DNA of 34,610 nt from an uncultured Burkholderiales bacterium (GCA_937864175.1 CALMJH010000023.1:1-34610), one strand, 5' to 3'; counted from the first letter of the stretch, positions 1-11,547 are shown. Notes: generated by a model not told the origin, from the sequence alone. Numbers and translations are program-made.

Positions 1-1477
1 AGTAAGTGGGGAAGGTCTTGTTCACGCAGGCGGGGTCTTCGATGGTCACCGCGCGCGTGGACAGGGAAACAGCCGAAGGGGTTAATGCCCCCGAACTGGG
101 CTCGGGAGAATGCCCCCGCGTCTCGACCGATGGAATCACGGTCTCACCGCCGGGGGCATTAACCCCCTCGCCCTCCAAGTCTCCGATGTGAACAAAGCTC
201 GTCAGCGCGAACGACATCGCCACGCGGTGATCATCGTAGGTCTGGAGAGAGGCGGTGCGCAGTTGCGCAGGCGGCGTCACCAGAATGAAGTCTGGGCCCT
301 CTTCCACCGTGGCACCTAGCTTGCGGGCCTCAGCAGCCATGGCGGCAATGCGGTCGGTCTCCTTCACACGCCAGGAGCCAATGTTGCGAAGGCGCGTAGG
401 CGTCTTGGCGTAGAGGGCGACGGCCACCAAGGTCATCGCCGCATCGGGAATGTGATTGCAGTCCAGGTCTACCGCCTGAACGATGGGCAGGCCGCTGGCA
501 TCGAGGCCGGCCGCCCGGCTCTCGATGAAGTCATCGCCCCAGGTGATCTGAGCACCCATCTGGGCCAGGGCATGGGCAAACTGCACGTCACCCTGCAGGC
601 TAGAGCGTCCTGCACCCTGAACCCGAATCGGTCCGCCGCCCAACAGGCCGGCCGCCAGAAAATAAGAGGCCGAGGAGGCATCGCCCTCGACCAACAGTCT
701 CCCAGGACTCACCAGATCGCAAGGCGACACCACAAACCGATTGGTCTGCGTCTCCTCGATGGCCACGCCGAACTGCGCCAGCATGCCGATTGACAAGTCC
801 ACGTAGGGTCGGCTGATCAACTCACCATCAACCTGGACCACCACCGGCTGACTCCACTGGCGACTGAGCTGAGGCGCAGCCTGCAGCAGGCCAGTAAGGA
901 ATTGGCTCGAGGTGTTGCCCTTGACCACAATCTCTGACTTCGGCTGAAGCGCCACACCGGTCACGCGCAAGGGCGGGTAGCCCTCCTGTCCCAGATAGTC
1001 GATCCGGGCACCCAGCTGCCGAAGGCCATCGACCAGGTCTTTGATGGGCCGCTCATGCATGCGGTCCACCCCGCGCAAGACCGTCACAGATCCTGTGCCA
1101 GCCTGAGCAGCCACAATCGCAGGCAACAGCGTTCGAATGGTCAGGCCAGAGTTTCCAATGAAGCAGTCAATCGGCTCGGTCTGAGACCCAACCGATGGAA
1201 AACGACCACTGGTGCCCTCAACAACCCAGATGGTCTCAGACTTCTCAGAGTCGGAGCCCGTCTCAAGGGGGCGCGCCTCCAATCGAGCGCCCAGCCTTCC
1301 GAGGGACTCAATCATCACAGCCGTGTCATCCGAGTCGAGCAGACCCCCAATCTCTGTTCGGCCCTTGGCCAGGGCCGCCAGCAGCAGAGCACGATTAGAA
1401 AGACTCTTGCTGCCCGGCAGTCTCACCAGACCAGAGGCCTGCTGACGAAGGTCGAGGCGATAGGCAGGGCTGGTCAT
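1..1477 (-). CDS. aroA: 3-phosphoshikimate 1-carboxyvinyltransferase (EPSP synthase), 3' end cut by the window
   Basis: Joins phosphoenolpyruvate to shikimate-3-phosphate, the sixth step of the shikimate pathway, in the cytoplasm. The frame opens at ATG 1477 (MTSPAYRLDL) and stays open to the left edge at ...VNKTFPTY; by comparison with E. coli AroA about 12-15 residues are missing. Visible motifs are PGSKSLSNRALLLAAL (residues 21-36), GNSGLTIRTL (108-117), RMHERPI, and YDDHRVAMSF near the C-terminus. Two things are odd. The usual GNAGTAMRPL loop is changed at the positions matching E. coli Thr97 (Leu here) and Pro101 (Thr here). Between DDHR and the conserved VTIEDPACVNKTFP there are about 44 extra residues, carried by a palindromic DNA insert (78-166). 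It lies 71 bp after tyrA in the same operon. No clear Shine-Dalgarno precedes the ATG, where the leader is pyrimidine-rich. Identity is secure; the effect of the insert is unknown. Confidence 0.95.
   Translation of the reverse strand, partial: MTSPAYRLDLRQQASGLVRLPGSKSLSNRALLLAALAKGRTEIGGLLDSDDTAVMIESLGRLGARLEARPLETGSDSEKSETIWVVEGTSGRFPSVGSQTEPIDCFIGNSGLTIRTLLPAIVAAQAGTGSVTVLRGVDRMHERPIKDLVDGLRQLGARIDYLGQEGYPPLRVTGVALQPKSEIVVKGNTSSQFLTGLLQAAPQLSRQWSQPVVVQVDGELISRPYVDLSIGMLAQFGVAIEETQTNRFVVSPCDLVSPGRLLVEGDASSASYFLAAGLLGGGPIRVQGAGRSSLQGDVQFAHALAQMGAQITWGDDFIESRAAGLDASGLPIVQAVDLDCNHIPDAAMTLVAVALYAKTPTRLRNIGSWRVKETDRIAAMAAEARKLGATVEEGPDFILVTPPAQLRTASLQTYDDHRVAMSFALTSFVHIGDLEGEGVNAPGGETVIPSVETRGHSPEPSSGALTPSAVSLSTRAVTIEDPACVNKTFPTY
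78..166. repeat. In-frame palindromic insert inside aroA
   Basis: Bases 78-93 (GGGGTTAATGCCCCCG) and 151-166 (CGGGGGCATTAACCCC) are a perfect 16-bp inverted repeat with 57 bp between them. The 10-mer AATGCCCCCG occurs at 84-93 and again at 109-118, and inverted at 151-160. The whole unit stays open in the aroA frame and encodes a Gly/Pro/Ser-rich stretch that falls just where AroA has a long extra loop. I saw no second copy in the window. It resembles in design the palindromic elements known to insert in frame in Rickettsia genes; relation to any named family is not shown. Confidence 0.8.
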
Positions 1478-1548
1478 GTCAAGAGGAGGCAGGGGGCGAG
1501 GGTTGACGAAGGGAGTAGGGGGTAGGCGAAGGGTCCGCGCGACACGAC

Positions 1549-2493
1549 TTAGACAAACTGCCGGCGCCAGCGGGAGGCCCGGCCAAGCACCTGAATGAGA
1601 GCCTTGCGGTCGTGGCTTTGAAGCAGGCTCGTGAGTTCATTAAAGGCAAGCTGCCACTGCGGCATGAGCTGCAAGATCTCGTCGCGGTTGTCGAGCAGAA
1701 TATCGGCCCAGAGTTCCGGCGACGAACCCGCAATGCGGGTGGTGTCGCGAAGACCGCCGCCATGCAGGCTCTGGGCTGCCGAGGCCTGCGGGCTGCTGGC
1801 CAGCATGTCGGCCAAGACAAACGAGACCAGATGAGGGAAGTGGCTGAGTGCAGCCAGCAGTGCGTCGTGGTCCTGCAGTGGCAGAGCCGAGGGCAGGCCC
1901 CCAAGGCCCAGCCAGAGCGCCTCAACCCGGGCCACAGCCTTCTCGTGAGTCTGGGGCAGTGACGAGAGAAAGACTCGAGCCCCACCAAATAGATCAGCCC
2001 GCGAGGCCCCTGGGCCATTTAAGTCAGAACCGGCCATGGGGTGAGACGAGACATAGTGGGCCAGCAGATGATCCAGTCGTTCACGGGTCTCGGGGTCGCT
2101 GCTGGCTTGTTGTTCCAAGGCGGCTAGGGCCTGAATGAGAGCCTGCTTGGTGCTGCTGACATCGGTGATCGCCGACCAGTGGTGATGGTCCTCATCCAGG
2201 AGTTCTACCAGGAGGCTCGCACAGGCAGAGGGCGGCGCAGCCAAGACCAAGAGGCGTCCCTTGGCACCCACCTCCGACTCCGCGGGGCCGTGGTCTTTGG
2301 ACTTGTGGCCTCGGGACTTTCGGTAATCCGCAAGGCTGGCAAAACTCTGGTCCACCAGGCCAAGGTCGACCAAGGCCTGACCCTCAGCGGGATCGATGCC
2401 CACGATGTCTTGGGCGAGCTGGTGTTGACGAGCCGCCCGGGCGATGGACCCGCCGATCAGTCCAACTCCAACGATGACCAATTCTTTTAGCAT
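1549..2493 (-). CDS. tyrA: Prephenate dehydrogenase
   Basis: Oxidatively decarboxylates prephenate to 4-hydroxyphenylpyruvate for tyrosine synthesis (it could also accept arogenate). The 314-residue protein begins MLKELVIVGVGLIGGSIARA, a Rossmann GxGxxG dinucleotide site at residues 9-14, followed by the catalytic SSHPMAGSD motif about halfway and a helical C-terminal dimerisation half containing DHDALLAALSHFPHL. It is the mono-functional form, without a fused chorismate mutase; that activity is supplied by the neighbouring pheA. The ATG at 2493 overlaps the last 7 bp of hisC, which suggests translational coupling, and the stop is 71 bp before aroA. The cyclohexadienyl-type specificity cannot be decided from sequence by eye. 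Confidence 0.94.
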   Translation of the reverse strand: MLKELVIVGVGLIGGSIARAARQHQLAQDIVGIDPAEGQALVDLGLVDQSFASLADYRKSRGHKSKDHGPAESEVGAKGRLLVLAAPPSACASLLVELLDEDHHHWSAITDVSSTKQALIQALAALEQQASSDPETRERLDHLLAHYVSSHPMAGSDLNGPGASRADLFGGARVFLSSLPQTHEKAVARVEALWLGLGGLPSALPLQDHDALLAALSHFPHLVSFVLADMLASSPQASAAQSLHGGGLRDTTRIAGSSPELWADILLDNRDEILQLMPQWQLAFNELTSLLQSHDRKALIQVLGRASRWRRQFV

Positions 2494-3647
2494 GACCAGA
2501 GTGCAGTGGTCACCGCCTGCAGGGCCTGCAGGAAGGCCTGGTTCTCGGCTGCAGTCCCAATAGAGACACGGAGGTGGTTCGGCAGACCATAGTTGCCCAC
2601 GGGTCGGGTGATCACGCCTTTGGCGAGCAGGGCCTCAAAGACGCTAGCGCCCAGCGCAGCCCCAGAGGTCTTCGCCGGGCCGCGAACCGCCAAGTCCACC
2701 AAGACAAAATTCCCGCGAGAGGGCAGCACCCCAAAGCCCATTGCGGTGAGGCCTGTCGTGAGTTGGGCCAGACCAGCCCGGTTGCAGTTGTAAGAAGTCT
2801 CCAAGAACTCGTCATCAAACAAGGCTGCGGCGGCAGCGGCCTGTGCAAGGCTGTTGACATTGAATGGCTGCCGGACTCGGTTGAGCAGGTCGGTCACTTC
2901 GCTGTGGGCCACGCCGTAGCCCACCCGCAGGCCCGCCAGCCCATAGGCCTTCGAGAAGGATCGAGAGACCAAGAGATTGGGGCTGTCGCCCACCCACTCA
3001 AAGGCGTTGTAACGGTCTTCGGGAGAGAGAAACTCGGTGTAGGCCTCGTCGAGCACGAGCAGCGTCGAGCTGGGCAAATCCTTCAGAAAGGCGCGAACCG
3101 CAGGGCCCGGCAAGAAGCTACCCGTCGGGTTGTTGGGGTTGGCCAGCCAGACCACCGCCGTCTGGTCGGAAATGGCCTTGGAGAGCGCCACCAGGTCATT
3201 GCCCAGAGTCTGCGGGTCTGCCGGCACCACCACCGCCCGTGCCCCGGACGCCTGGGTGGCCAAGGCATAGACCGCAAAAGAGTGATCAGAGTAGACCGAG
3301 TCGACCCCTGGCTTTAAAAAGGTGTGGGCGACCAACTCCAGAATGTCATTGCTGCCATTGCCCAGCGTAATGGTGTTCTCGGGAAGACCAAACTTCTTGG
3401 CAATGGCCTGCTTCAACTCAAAGCCGTTGCCATCGGGATAACGGCCCAGGTCTTCACTGGCCCGCAGCATGGCCTTCTTCGCCTGCGGGCTCATGCCCAG
3501 GGGGTTCTCGTTAGAGGCAAGCTTGACCACCTGGTCTTCAGAAAATCCAAACCGTCGGGCAATCTCGCCGATGGGCCGTCCGCCCTGGTAGGGGGCAATG
3601 GCCCGGACGTAGTCGGGCGCGCGCTGAGTGAGGTCGGGAGAGGACAT
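2487..3647 (-). CDS. hisC: Histidinol-phosphate / aromatic aminotransferase
   Basis: A PLP-dependent class I/II aminotransferase of 386 residues. HisC transfers the amino group from glutamate to imidazole-acetol phosphate in histidine synthesis. Copies in this pheA-hisC-tyrA context may also transaminate phenylpyruvate and hydroxyphenylpyruvate, which would complete Phe and Tyr synthesis here. Visible features are KLASNENPLGMSP near residue 40, LGNGSNDILELVAHTF, NPNNPTGSF, LDEAYTEF, and the Schiff-base lysine in SRSFSKAYGLAGLRVGYG around residue 231. It starts with ATG at 3647, 21 bp after pheA, and overlaps tyrA by 7 bp. A second hisC in a his operon elsewhere would be expected if this copy is devoted to aromatics; the window does not show it. 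Confidence 0.92.
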   Translation of the reverse strand: MSSPDLTQRAPDYVRAIAPYQGGRPIGEIARRFGFSEDQVVKLASNENPLGMSPQAKKAMLRASEDLGRYPDGNGFELKQAIAKKFGLPENTITLGNGSNDILELVAHTFLKPGVDSVYSDHSFAVYALATQASGARAVVVPADPQTLGNDLVALSKAISDQTAVVWLANPNNPTGSFLPGPAVRAFLKDLPSSTLLVLDEAYTEFLSPEDRYNAFEWVGDSPNLLVSRSFSKAYGLAGLRVGYGVAHSEVTDLLNRVRQPFNVNSLAQAAAAAALFDDEFLETSYNCNRAGLAQLTTGLTAMGFGVLPSRGNFVLVDLAVRGPAKTSGAALGASVFEALLAKGVITRPVGNYGLPNHLRVSIGTAAENQAFLQALQAVTTALWSC

Positions 3648-3668
3648 AGTGGTCTGGGCGGTGAAGGT

Positions 3669-4808
3669 CTAAGCCTGCGAATCGGCCTGAGGCGCGGCTG
3701 GCGCTGTGAGCTTCTCAAAGAGTGGATAGGAGCCCAGCAGTTTAAAGAGGCCCGCCTTGGACTGAATTTCTGCCAGGGCCAGTGCCACCTTGGGGTCGGT
3801 CTTGTGTCCCACCAGGTCCACATAGAAGAAATATTCCCAGCCGGTCTTTCCAGTGCCCAGCTGCCGGGCCGGTCGAGATTCAAACCGCTTCATCGAGACC
3901 CCATGACGGGCCAGCGGCTCAATGAGTGAGAGCATGGCGCCTGCCTTGTCGGGCACCGAAAGAATCAACGAGGTCTGGTCTACCCCGCAGCCCTCCGGCT
4001 GGAAGTGACCGAGTGCCGCAAAGCGTGTGCGGTTGCTGGGGTCGTCCTCGATTCTTTCGGCGAGGGCCTTCAAGCCATAGTGCTGGGCAGCTGTCTGTCC
4101 GGCAATGGCGGCAACGCTGGCATCGCGCGAGGCCAGCTCGGCGGCATGGCCATTGCTGGCCACCGGCACGCGGGGAACGTCCGGCAGGTGGGTGTCCAGC
4201 CAACGCTGGCATTGAGCCAGGGCCTGGGCATGGGCCGCCACCTGCTTGACCTGGCTGGACTCACCGGTCTTGTGCAGCAGGCTGTGGTGAATAGGAATCG
4301 AGACCTCGGCACTGATCTGCAAGGCGGTGTTGAGCAGCAGGTCAAGGCTGCGACCCACCGTACCCTCGATTGAATTCTCAATGGGCAGCAGGGCACAGTC
4401 TGTCGTGCCTTTCTCGGCCAACGAGAGGGCCTCATCCAGACTGTTGCAGGGAAAGAAGTCCACACGGTGGCCAAAGAGAGTCCGGACCGCCTGCTCGCTG
4501 TAGGTACCGGCTGGGCCCAGATAGGAGATGCGCATGACGCGCTCCAGGGCCCGGCAGCCAGAAATAATCTCAAGCCAGATGGCAGCAATGGACTGGTCGG
4601 GCAGCGGGCCGCCAAGTGTGCGATTGGCTGTACACATCCGCTCGATGATGGCGACCTCACGCTCAGGACGAAAGACGGCCGCGCCCACCTTGTGTTTGTT
4701 GCGACCAACCTCCTGCACGACACCAGCCCGCTCCACCAGGAGCTTGATGAGCTGATCATCGAGGGCATCAATGCGATCGCGAAAGCCTTTGAGTTGTTCG
4801 GGTGTCAT
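3669..4808 (-). CDS. pheA: Bifunctional chorismate mutase / prephenate dehydratase (P-protein)
   Basis: Converts chorismate to prephenate and then to phenylpyruvate. The 379-residue protein has the three usual parts in order. An AroQ chorismate mutase helix bundle fills about residues 1-85 ([20 protein letters not shown]). A prephenate dehydratase domain starts at [16 protein letters not shown] and includes [11 protein letters not shown] and the NRTRF motif. A C-terminal ACT domain carries the phenylalanine-binding ESRP motif around residue 308 ([12 protein letters not shown]), so feedback inhibition by phenylalanine is expected. The ATG at 4808 overlaps the serC stop by 4 bp (ATGA). The C-terminal tail is alanine-rich and not conserved. 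Length and domain order match proteobacterial P-proteins. Confidence 0.96.
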   Translation of the reverse strand: MTPEQLKGFRDRIDALDDQLIKLLVERAGVVQEVGRNKHKVGAAVFRPEREVAIIERMCTANRTLGGPLPDQSIAAIWLEIISGCRALERVMRISYLGPAGTYSEQAVRTLFGHRVDFFPCNSLDEALSLAEKGTTDCALLPIENSIEGTVGRSLDLLLNTALQISAEVSIPIHHSLLHKTGESSQVKQVAAHAQALAQCQRWLDTHLPDVPRVPVASNGHAAELASRDASVAAIAGQTAAQHYGLKALAERIEDDPSNRTRFAALGHFQPEGCGVDQTSLILSVPDKAGAMLSLIEPLARHGVSMKRFESRPARQLGTGKTGWEYFFYVDLVGHKTDPKVALALAEIQSKAGLFKLLGSYPLFEKLTAPAAPQADSQA

Positions 4809-5947
4809 GACTGCTCCTTCTCAAAGTCCGCCAGATAAGCCACCAAGGCCTGGACGCCCTCCAGTGGCATGGCGTTGTAGATGCTGGCGCGCAGCCCGCC
4901 CACCGCCTTGTGGCCCTTGAGGCTCAGCAGCCCCCGGGCTTTGGCCCCGGCAAGAAACGGCTCGTAGAGCCGATCGTCTGGAAGATAAAACGGGACATTC
5001 ATCCAGGACCTGCTGCTACGGGCCACCTTGGTCTGGTAGAAATCAGACTGATCCAAGGCGCCATAGAGCAAGGCCGCCTTCTGAGCATTGATGCGGCCCA
5101 TGGCCTCAACGCCCCCCTGCTCGAGCAGCCACTCAAAGACCAGTCCAGCGATGTAGATCGGGTAGGTTGAGGGCGTGTTCAGCATGGAGTCGTTGTCCAA
5201 GACCCCACGATAGTCAAAGACGCTCGGGCAGCAGTCCATGGCCTTGGGGACACGACTACGAATCAGGTCCTCCCGAAGGATGACGAAGGTCAGCCCCGAG
5301 GGGCCGATATTCTTCTGCGCACCACCATAGGCCAGGGCCACCTTCGAGAAATCCATGGGCCTGGACAGAATGTGGGAGGAGGCATCAATGACCAGAGGCA
5401 CATCGCCAGCCCCCATGGCCGCCAGGTTGGGCCAGTTGTGAATCTCAACGCCCCCAATGGTCTCGTTGCCGCAGAGGTGCAAGTAGGCCGCATCTGGCCG
5501 CACACGCCACTCCTTCATGGGGGGCACATAGCCAAAGGCAGGCACCATCTCCCCATCGATCTCGCGGGCCTGCTCGGCAGTGGCCGCCAGGTGCAGGTCG
5601 CCATAGTGCTGCGCCTCTTTGAGGGACTTGGCTGACCAATGGCCGGTATGCACATAGTCACATCGGGGGTTGTTGGTCAGCAGGTTCATGGGAACGATGG
5701 CGTTTTGCGCACTGGCGCCGCCCTGCATGAACAGAATCTTGTGCTCAGGCCCCAGGCCCAGCAGCCGGTGAAAATCCGCCAGCGCCTTCTCATGGATCGA
5801 TAGAAACTGCGGGCCTCGGTGGCTCATCTCCATGACCGACATGCCGCTGCCGCGCCAGTCCAGCATCTCGGCTGCCGCCTTTTCAAGCACAGCCTCCGGC
5901 AGAGCGGCCGGTCCGGGAGCGAAATTAAAAGGCCTGCGTTGCGCCAC
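4805..5947 (-). CDS. serC: Phosphoserine aminotransferase
   Basis: Transfers an amino group from glutamate to 3-phosphohydroxypyruvate, giving phosphoserine; in many bacteria it also serves pyridoxal phosphate synthesis through 4-phosphohydroxy-threonine. The 380-residue class V aminotransferase shows [15 protein letters not shown] at the N-terminus, the substrate-binding [10 protein letters not shown], and the PLP lysine in [12 protein letters not shown] near residue 210. The start is GTG at 5947, backed by an AGGTGA Shine-Dalgarno a few bases upstream and by the family-typical N-terminus. It sits 10 bp after the AEC carrier gene and overlaps pheA by 4 bp. In related genomes gyrA usually precedes serC; here a transporter pair lies between, so serC probably depends on the promoter upstream of the AEC gene or one within it. 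Confidence 0.95.
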   Translation of the reverse strand: MAQRRPFNFAPGPAALPEAVLEKAAAEMLDWRGSGMSVMEMSHRGPQFLSIHEKALADFHRLLGLGPEHKILFMQGGASAQNAIVPMNLLTNNPRCDYVHTGHWSAKSLKEAQHYGDLHLAATAEQAREIDGEMVPAFGYVPPMKEWRVRPDAAYLHLCGNETIGGVEIHNWPNLAAMGAGDVPLVIDASSHILSRPMDFSKVALAYGGAQKNIGPSGLTFVILREDLIRSRVPKAMDCCPSVFDYRGVLDNDSMLNTPSTYPIYIAGLVFEWLLEQGGVEAMGRINAQKAALLYGALDQSDFYQTKVARSSRSWMNVPFYLPDDRLYEPFLAGAKARGLLSLKGHKAVGGLRASIYNAMPLEGVQALVAYLADFEKEQS

Positions 5948-5953
5948 GATGAG

Positions 5954-5959
5954 TCACCT
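5954..5959 (-). promoter_or_regulatory. Ribosome binding site that fixes the GTG start of serC
   Basis: Read on the minus strand, AGGTGA lies 6 bases before the GTG of serC and complements the anti-Shine-Dalgarno. It overlaps the stop codon of the upstream AEC carrier gene, so translation of the two genes is probably coupled. No in-frame ATG exists that would keep the conserved [11 protein letters not shown]-terminus. Confidence 0.6.
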
Positions 5960-6929
5960 ATTGGATCGAAGAGAACAAGGAAAGCACATAGGGTAACGAA
6001 ATTGCGGTCATCGCTGTGGTTGCCACGACCGCCGTCGCCGACAGGGAGACGCCCTGGTTGTACCGCTGCGACATGAGATAGGGATTGGAGCCAGTGGGCA
6101 GACTGGCCATGGTGGTCAGCACCGCAACCGTCAGCGGCGGCAGGCCCAAAAGCCCATGGGCCACTAGAAAGACCACCAGGGGATGAATCACGAGCTTGAA
6201 GACCAGGACCGGGGCCACCCCCTTGGGCCGGACCTGATGCCTTGACTGAAACACCGTTGCTCCCAGCAGAACCAGACAGGCCGGGATGGCGACATTGCCC
6301 AGGGAGGCCAGGGTGCTGTCGACCAAGAGGGGCAACTCCCAGCCCATGAGGCTCACCAGAAGCCCTAGATAGATGGGAACGACCACAGGATGCAAGACCG
6401 CCGACTGCAGCAGGTGCTTGGCTGTCATCAGCTTGGAGCGACGAGAGCGTCCCTTTACAGCCAATTCAAAGCAGACCAGGCCAGTGCCCAGCATGACCAG
6501 CGAATGCATCGTTAAGACGGTGAGCAGCACCACCAGTCCCTCTGGCCCGAAAAAGAGTTTCACCAGCGGGATGCCGATCATGACGTTGTTGGAGAAGGTC
6601 GCCGACAGGGCCGCCGAGGCTGCCAGTCCCCCCGCCGTGTCTGGTGGCCCAGCCGCCTCTGAGGCCCCAAACCAATGGGCATACCGATAGGCCAGGCCAT
6701 AGACCAGGAAAAAGACCGCCACCGTCGCCAGAAGGTAGGCCAGTATCGGCCCCCCGCTAAGGGTCTGAAAATTGACTGAGGCCATGGCCCGAAACAAAAG
6801 AGCGGGCAGAAAGACTCGGACGATGAGGCTTGAGAAGACCTGGGTGGCCTGTTCGTCAATCCAGCCCAGCCAGGCCACCAGCACGCCGATGCCGATGATG
6901 ACAAAGACCTGCAGCAGGGCTTCGGTCAT
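5958..6929 (-). CDS. AEC (auxin efflux carrier) family transporter
   Basis: A 323-residue integral membrane protein of the AEC family, whose bacterial members export or exchange small carboxylates such as malate or malonate; the substrate here is unknown. About ten hydrophobic segments are visible, in two groups of five, beginning at MTEALLQVFVIIGIGVLVAWLGW. Family-like segments are LPALLFRAMASVNF, the FSNNVMIGIPL motif in the first half, and GLPPLTVAVLTTMASLPTGSNPYLMSQRY near the end. The frame can be extended upstream by 41 residues of non-membrane, Arg/Pro-rich sequence; I prefer ATG 6929 because family members start directly with the first helix. It is divergent from the yeiH-like gene and 10 bp upstream of serC, so it may be the first gene of the ser/aromatic operon. 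Confidence 0.85.
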   Translation of the reverse strand: MTEALLQVFVIIGIGVLVAWLGWIDEQATQVFSSLIVRVFLPALLFRAMASVNFQTLSGGPILAYLLATVAVFFLVYGLAYRYAHWFGASEAAGPPDTAGGLAASAALSATFSNNVMIGIPLVKLFFGPEGLVVLLTVLTMHSLVMLGTGLVCFELAVKGRSRRSKLMTAKHLLQSAVLHPVVVPIYLGLLVSLMGWELPLLVDSTLASLGNVAIPACLVLLGATVFQSRHQVRPKGVAPVLVFKLVIHPLVVFLVAHGLLGLPPLTVAVLTTMASLPTGSNPYLMSQRYNQGVSLSATAVVATTAMTAISLPYVLSLFSSIQ

Positions 6930-7028
6930 GGACGCGGGCCGCGCGAGGCGCTTTGGACAAGACGTCCCAGGTGCAACTGGGAGCGGAGAACACGGGCGGA
7001 CGAAATCGACACGATAAGATGCTACCCC
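6930..7028. promoter_or_regulatory. Divergent intergenic region with a small palindrome
   Basis: This 99-bp gap separates the oppositely oriented AEC and YeiH-like genes and must hold promoters for both. A perfect 6-bp inverted repeat TCCCAG/CTGGGA (6965-6970 and 6977-6982, loop GTGCAA) sits in the middle and could be an operator. TTGGAC at 6953 and TAAGAT at 7015 are possible but weak promoter elements. No regulator gene is adjacent. Confidence 0.35.
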
Positions 7029-8036
7029 ATGGCCTCTCAAATGCCCTCCCAAAGCCGTCCCAACGCCTGGCTGGCCAAGGCCCTGGCCTCGGTGACCGCA
7101 AAGACTCCAGGCCTGCTGCTCTGCGCCCTGATTGCGGCGGCCTCCACCCTCATCTCCCAGAGTTACGGTGGGCCCCTGTTTCTCTATGCCTTGCTGTTGG
7201 GTATGGCCTTTAACAGCATTCTGGCCGGCTCCAAGCTCATCGAGGGGGTTACCTTTACGACCAAGACCCTGCTGCGCCTTGGCGTAGCCCTCATGGGTCT
7301 GCGCCTCTCACTCGACATGGTCGAGACCCTTGGGGCCGCGCCCTTTGTCACAGTTGTTGGCGGCATTGGGCTGACGATTGTCTTCGGTCTTTTGCTGGCC
7401 CGTTGGCTCGGTCGAACCACAGAAGAAGGCATTCTGGCCTGCGGTGCCGTCTCGATTTGCGGGGCCAGTGCCGCCATGGCGATCTCAGCGGCCCTTCCCA
7501 ACCACCCGGACAAAGAACGCATGACTCTGTTTACCGTGGTGGGGGTCACCGCCCTGTCCACAGTCGCCATGGTGCTCTACCCCATGCTCGCCAATGGACT
7601 GGGTCTTAACAGCGCAGAGTCGGCGATGCTCTTTGGCGGCACCATCCACGATGTCGCCCAGGTGGTGGGTGCAGCCTTGGTTCATGGCGGAGAGGGCTCG
7701 GCCGAGATGGCCTCTTACGTCAAACTCCTTCGCGTGGCCATGCTCGCTCCGATTGTGCTGGGCATCGGACTCTTCATTACAAGCCGGGCAAGCAAGGCTG
7801 ACCAGGCCGGGGCCAAGACCACGCTGGTGCCGCTTTTTCTGGTGGGCTTTTTTGGGCTGTTCGCTCTGGTCAACCTGGTGAACCTGCCCAACGAGGTCAT
7901 CGCGGCAGGCTCCACCGCCTCCAGAACTCTCATTCTTTTGGCTGTGGCCGGCCTGGGTATTAAAACCAGCCTGAAAGAGTTGGCGGCCCTGGGCTGGCGA
8001 CCCATGCTGATGCTGGTCGCCAATACCCTCTTCTTG

Positions 8037-10649
<2,613 letters not shown>

Positions 10650-10733
10650 GGGGGCTCGGGAAGACTGGCGCGCTGGCCAGAAGAATTTTTAGAATCCCGT
10701 CATTTTACCGGTTTAAGGCCCCCGATGCCGGCC

Positions 10734-10762
10734 ACCGTACCCCCCTTCGGACTGGGGGTCAA
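10734..10762 (-). promoter_or_regulatory. Possible gyrA promoter with a palindromic spacer
   Basis: On the minus strand TTGACC (10757-10762) and TACGGT (10734-10739) are separated by 17 bp, about 85 bp upstream of the gyrA ATG. A GC-rich inverted repeat (10739-10744 with 10754-10759, six base pairs, 9-base loop) fills most of the spacer. A second -10-like box, TAAAAT, lies nearer the gene at 10702-10707 but lacks a good -35. The rest of the gap 10650-10773 holds nothing else I can name. Confidence 0.4.
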
Positions 10763-10773
10763 AACCGCTTAAA

Positions 10774-11532
10774 TCAGCCGATAGACCTCAAATCGGCGAC
10801 GGGCTCCCTGCCAAAGCCCTCCGAAAACAGGTGGGCGACCAGCCGCTTGGCCACGTCTTGCGGGCTGGCCAATCCACCACTGGCCTTTAGCTCATCAAAC
10901 TTGGCGCGCATGGGAAAGGCCGCCAATTCCGTGGCCCGAACCTGGGCCTGCATGTCGGTGTCGATGATGCCTGGGGCCAGGCTGCAGATGCGCAACCCAC
11001 TGCTTGGCGCATGTGGCAAGGCAGCCTCGAGTGCCAGGGCCCGCGCATGGTGGTCCAAGGCCGCCTTCGTGGCGCAATAGACGCTCCAACCCGCATAGGC
11101 ACTGCGGGCGGCACCGCTCGAGACCTGGACCAGTCGCCGGTCTGCGCAGCCTTGTGAGGCCCCAACGAACCAATTGGCCAGCAAGAGGGCCGCGGTGACA
11201 TTGACTCCTACTGACTGGATGAGCTCCGTTTGTGACTGCTCACCAACCAGGGCGACGGGGCTCAGCAGGCCTGCGTTGTGGATAAGAACCGCCCGATCTG
11301 CCTGCCGCAAGGGCCAGCGCAGGCAATCGTCTTCCAATAGCTTTTCAAGAGCAGGAGGGTCCGACAGGTCAATACAAACCTGGTCAAACCGCAGACCCTG
11401 CGGCGCAACCGGGGGCCTGGCCATGGCCTTTCGGGACAGGCCAATGACCGAGCATCCGCAGGCCAACAGCTCGTGCGCCAGGGCCTCACCCAGGCCACGG
11501 CTGTGTCCCGTCAGAATGACCAGAGTCTTCAT
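10774..11532 (-). CDS. Short-chain dehydrogenase/reductase (SDR) family oxidoreductase
   Basis: A 252-residue classical SDR, probably NADP-dependent, most like the sepiapterin reductase/benzil reductase (YueD) group; the substrate is unknown. The cofactor motif TGHSRGLG is at the N-terminus, followed by LIHNAG, the catalytic serine in VQVSSGAA and the YCATK motif (YxxxK), then APGIIDTDMQ. The frame can begin at a TTG two codons earlier (11538), but ATG 11532 gives the usual MKTLVILTG start. It follows the old yellow enzyme gene by 15 bp on the same strand, so the two are probably cotranscribed, and it ends 124 bp before gyrA. The pairing suggests reduction of carbonyl and ene compounds. Confidence 0.85.
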   Translation of the reverse strand: MKTLVILTGHSRGLGEALAHELLACGCSVIGLSRKAMARPPVAPQGLRFDQVCIDLSDPPALEKLLEDDCLRWPLRQADRAVLIHNAGLLSPVALVGEQSQTELIQSVGVNVTAALLLANWFVGASQGCADRRLVQVSSGAARSAYAGWSVYCATKAALDHHARALALEAALPHAPSSGLRICSLAPGIIDTDMQAQVRATELAAFPMRAKFDELKASGGLASPQDVAKRLVAHLFSEGFGREPVADLRSIG

Positions 11533-11547
11533 GGCCAAGAGGCTAAA

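Noticed and set aside
1055-1525. 156-codon plus-strand frame opposite aroA
   Set aside because: Shadow of aroA, whose motifs are clear on the minus strand.
2574-3317. 247-codon plus-strand frame opposite hisC
   Set aside because: Shadow frame of a GC-rich gene; no recognisable protein features, and hisC is certain.
10739-10759. Hairpin between the SDR gene and gyrA as a rho-independent terminator
   Set aside because: Neither strand shows a T run after the stem; it fits better within the spacer of a promoter.
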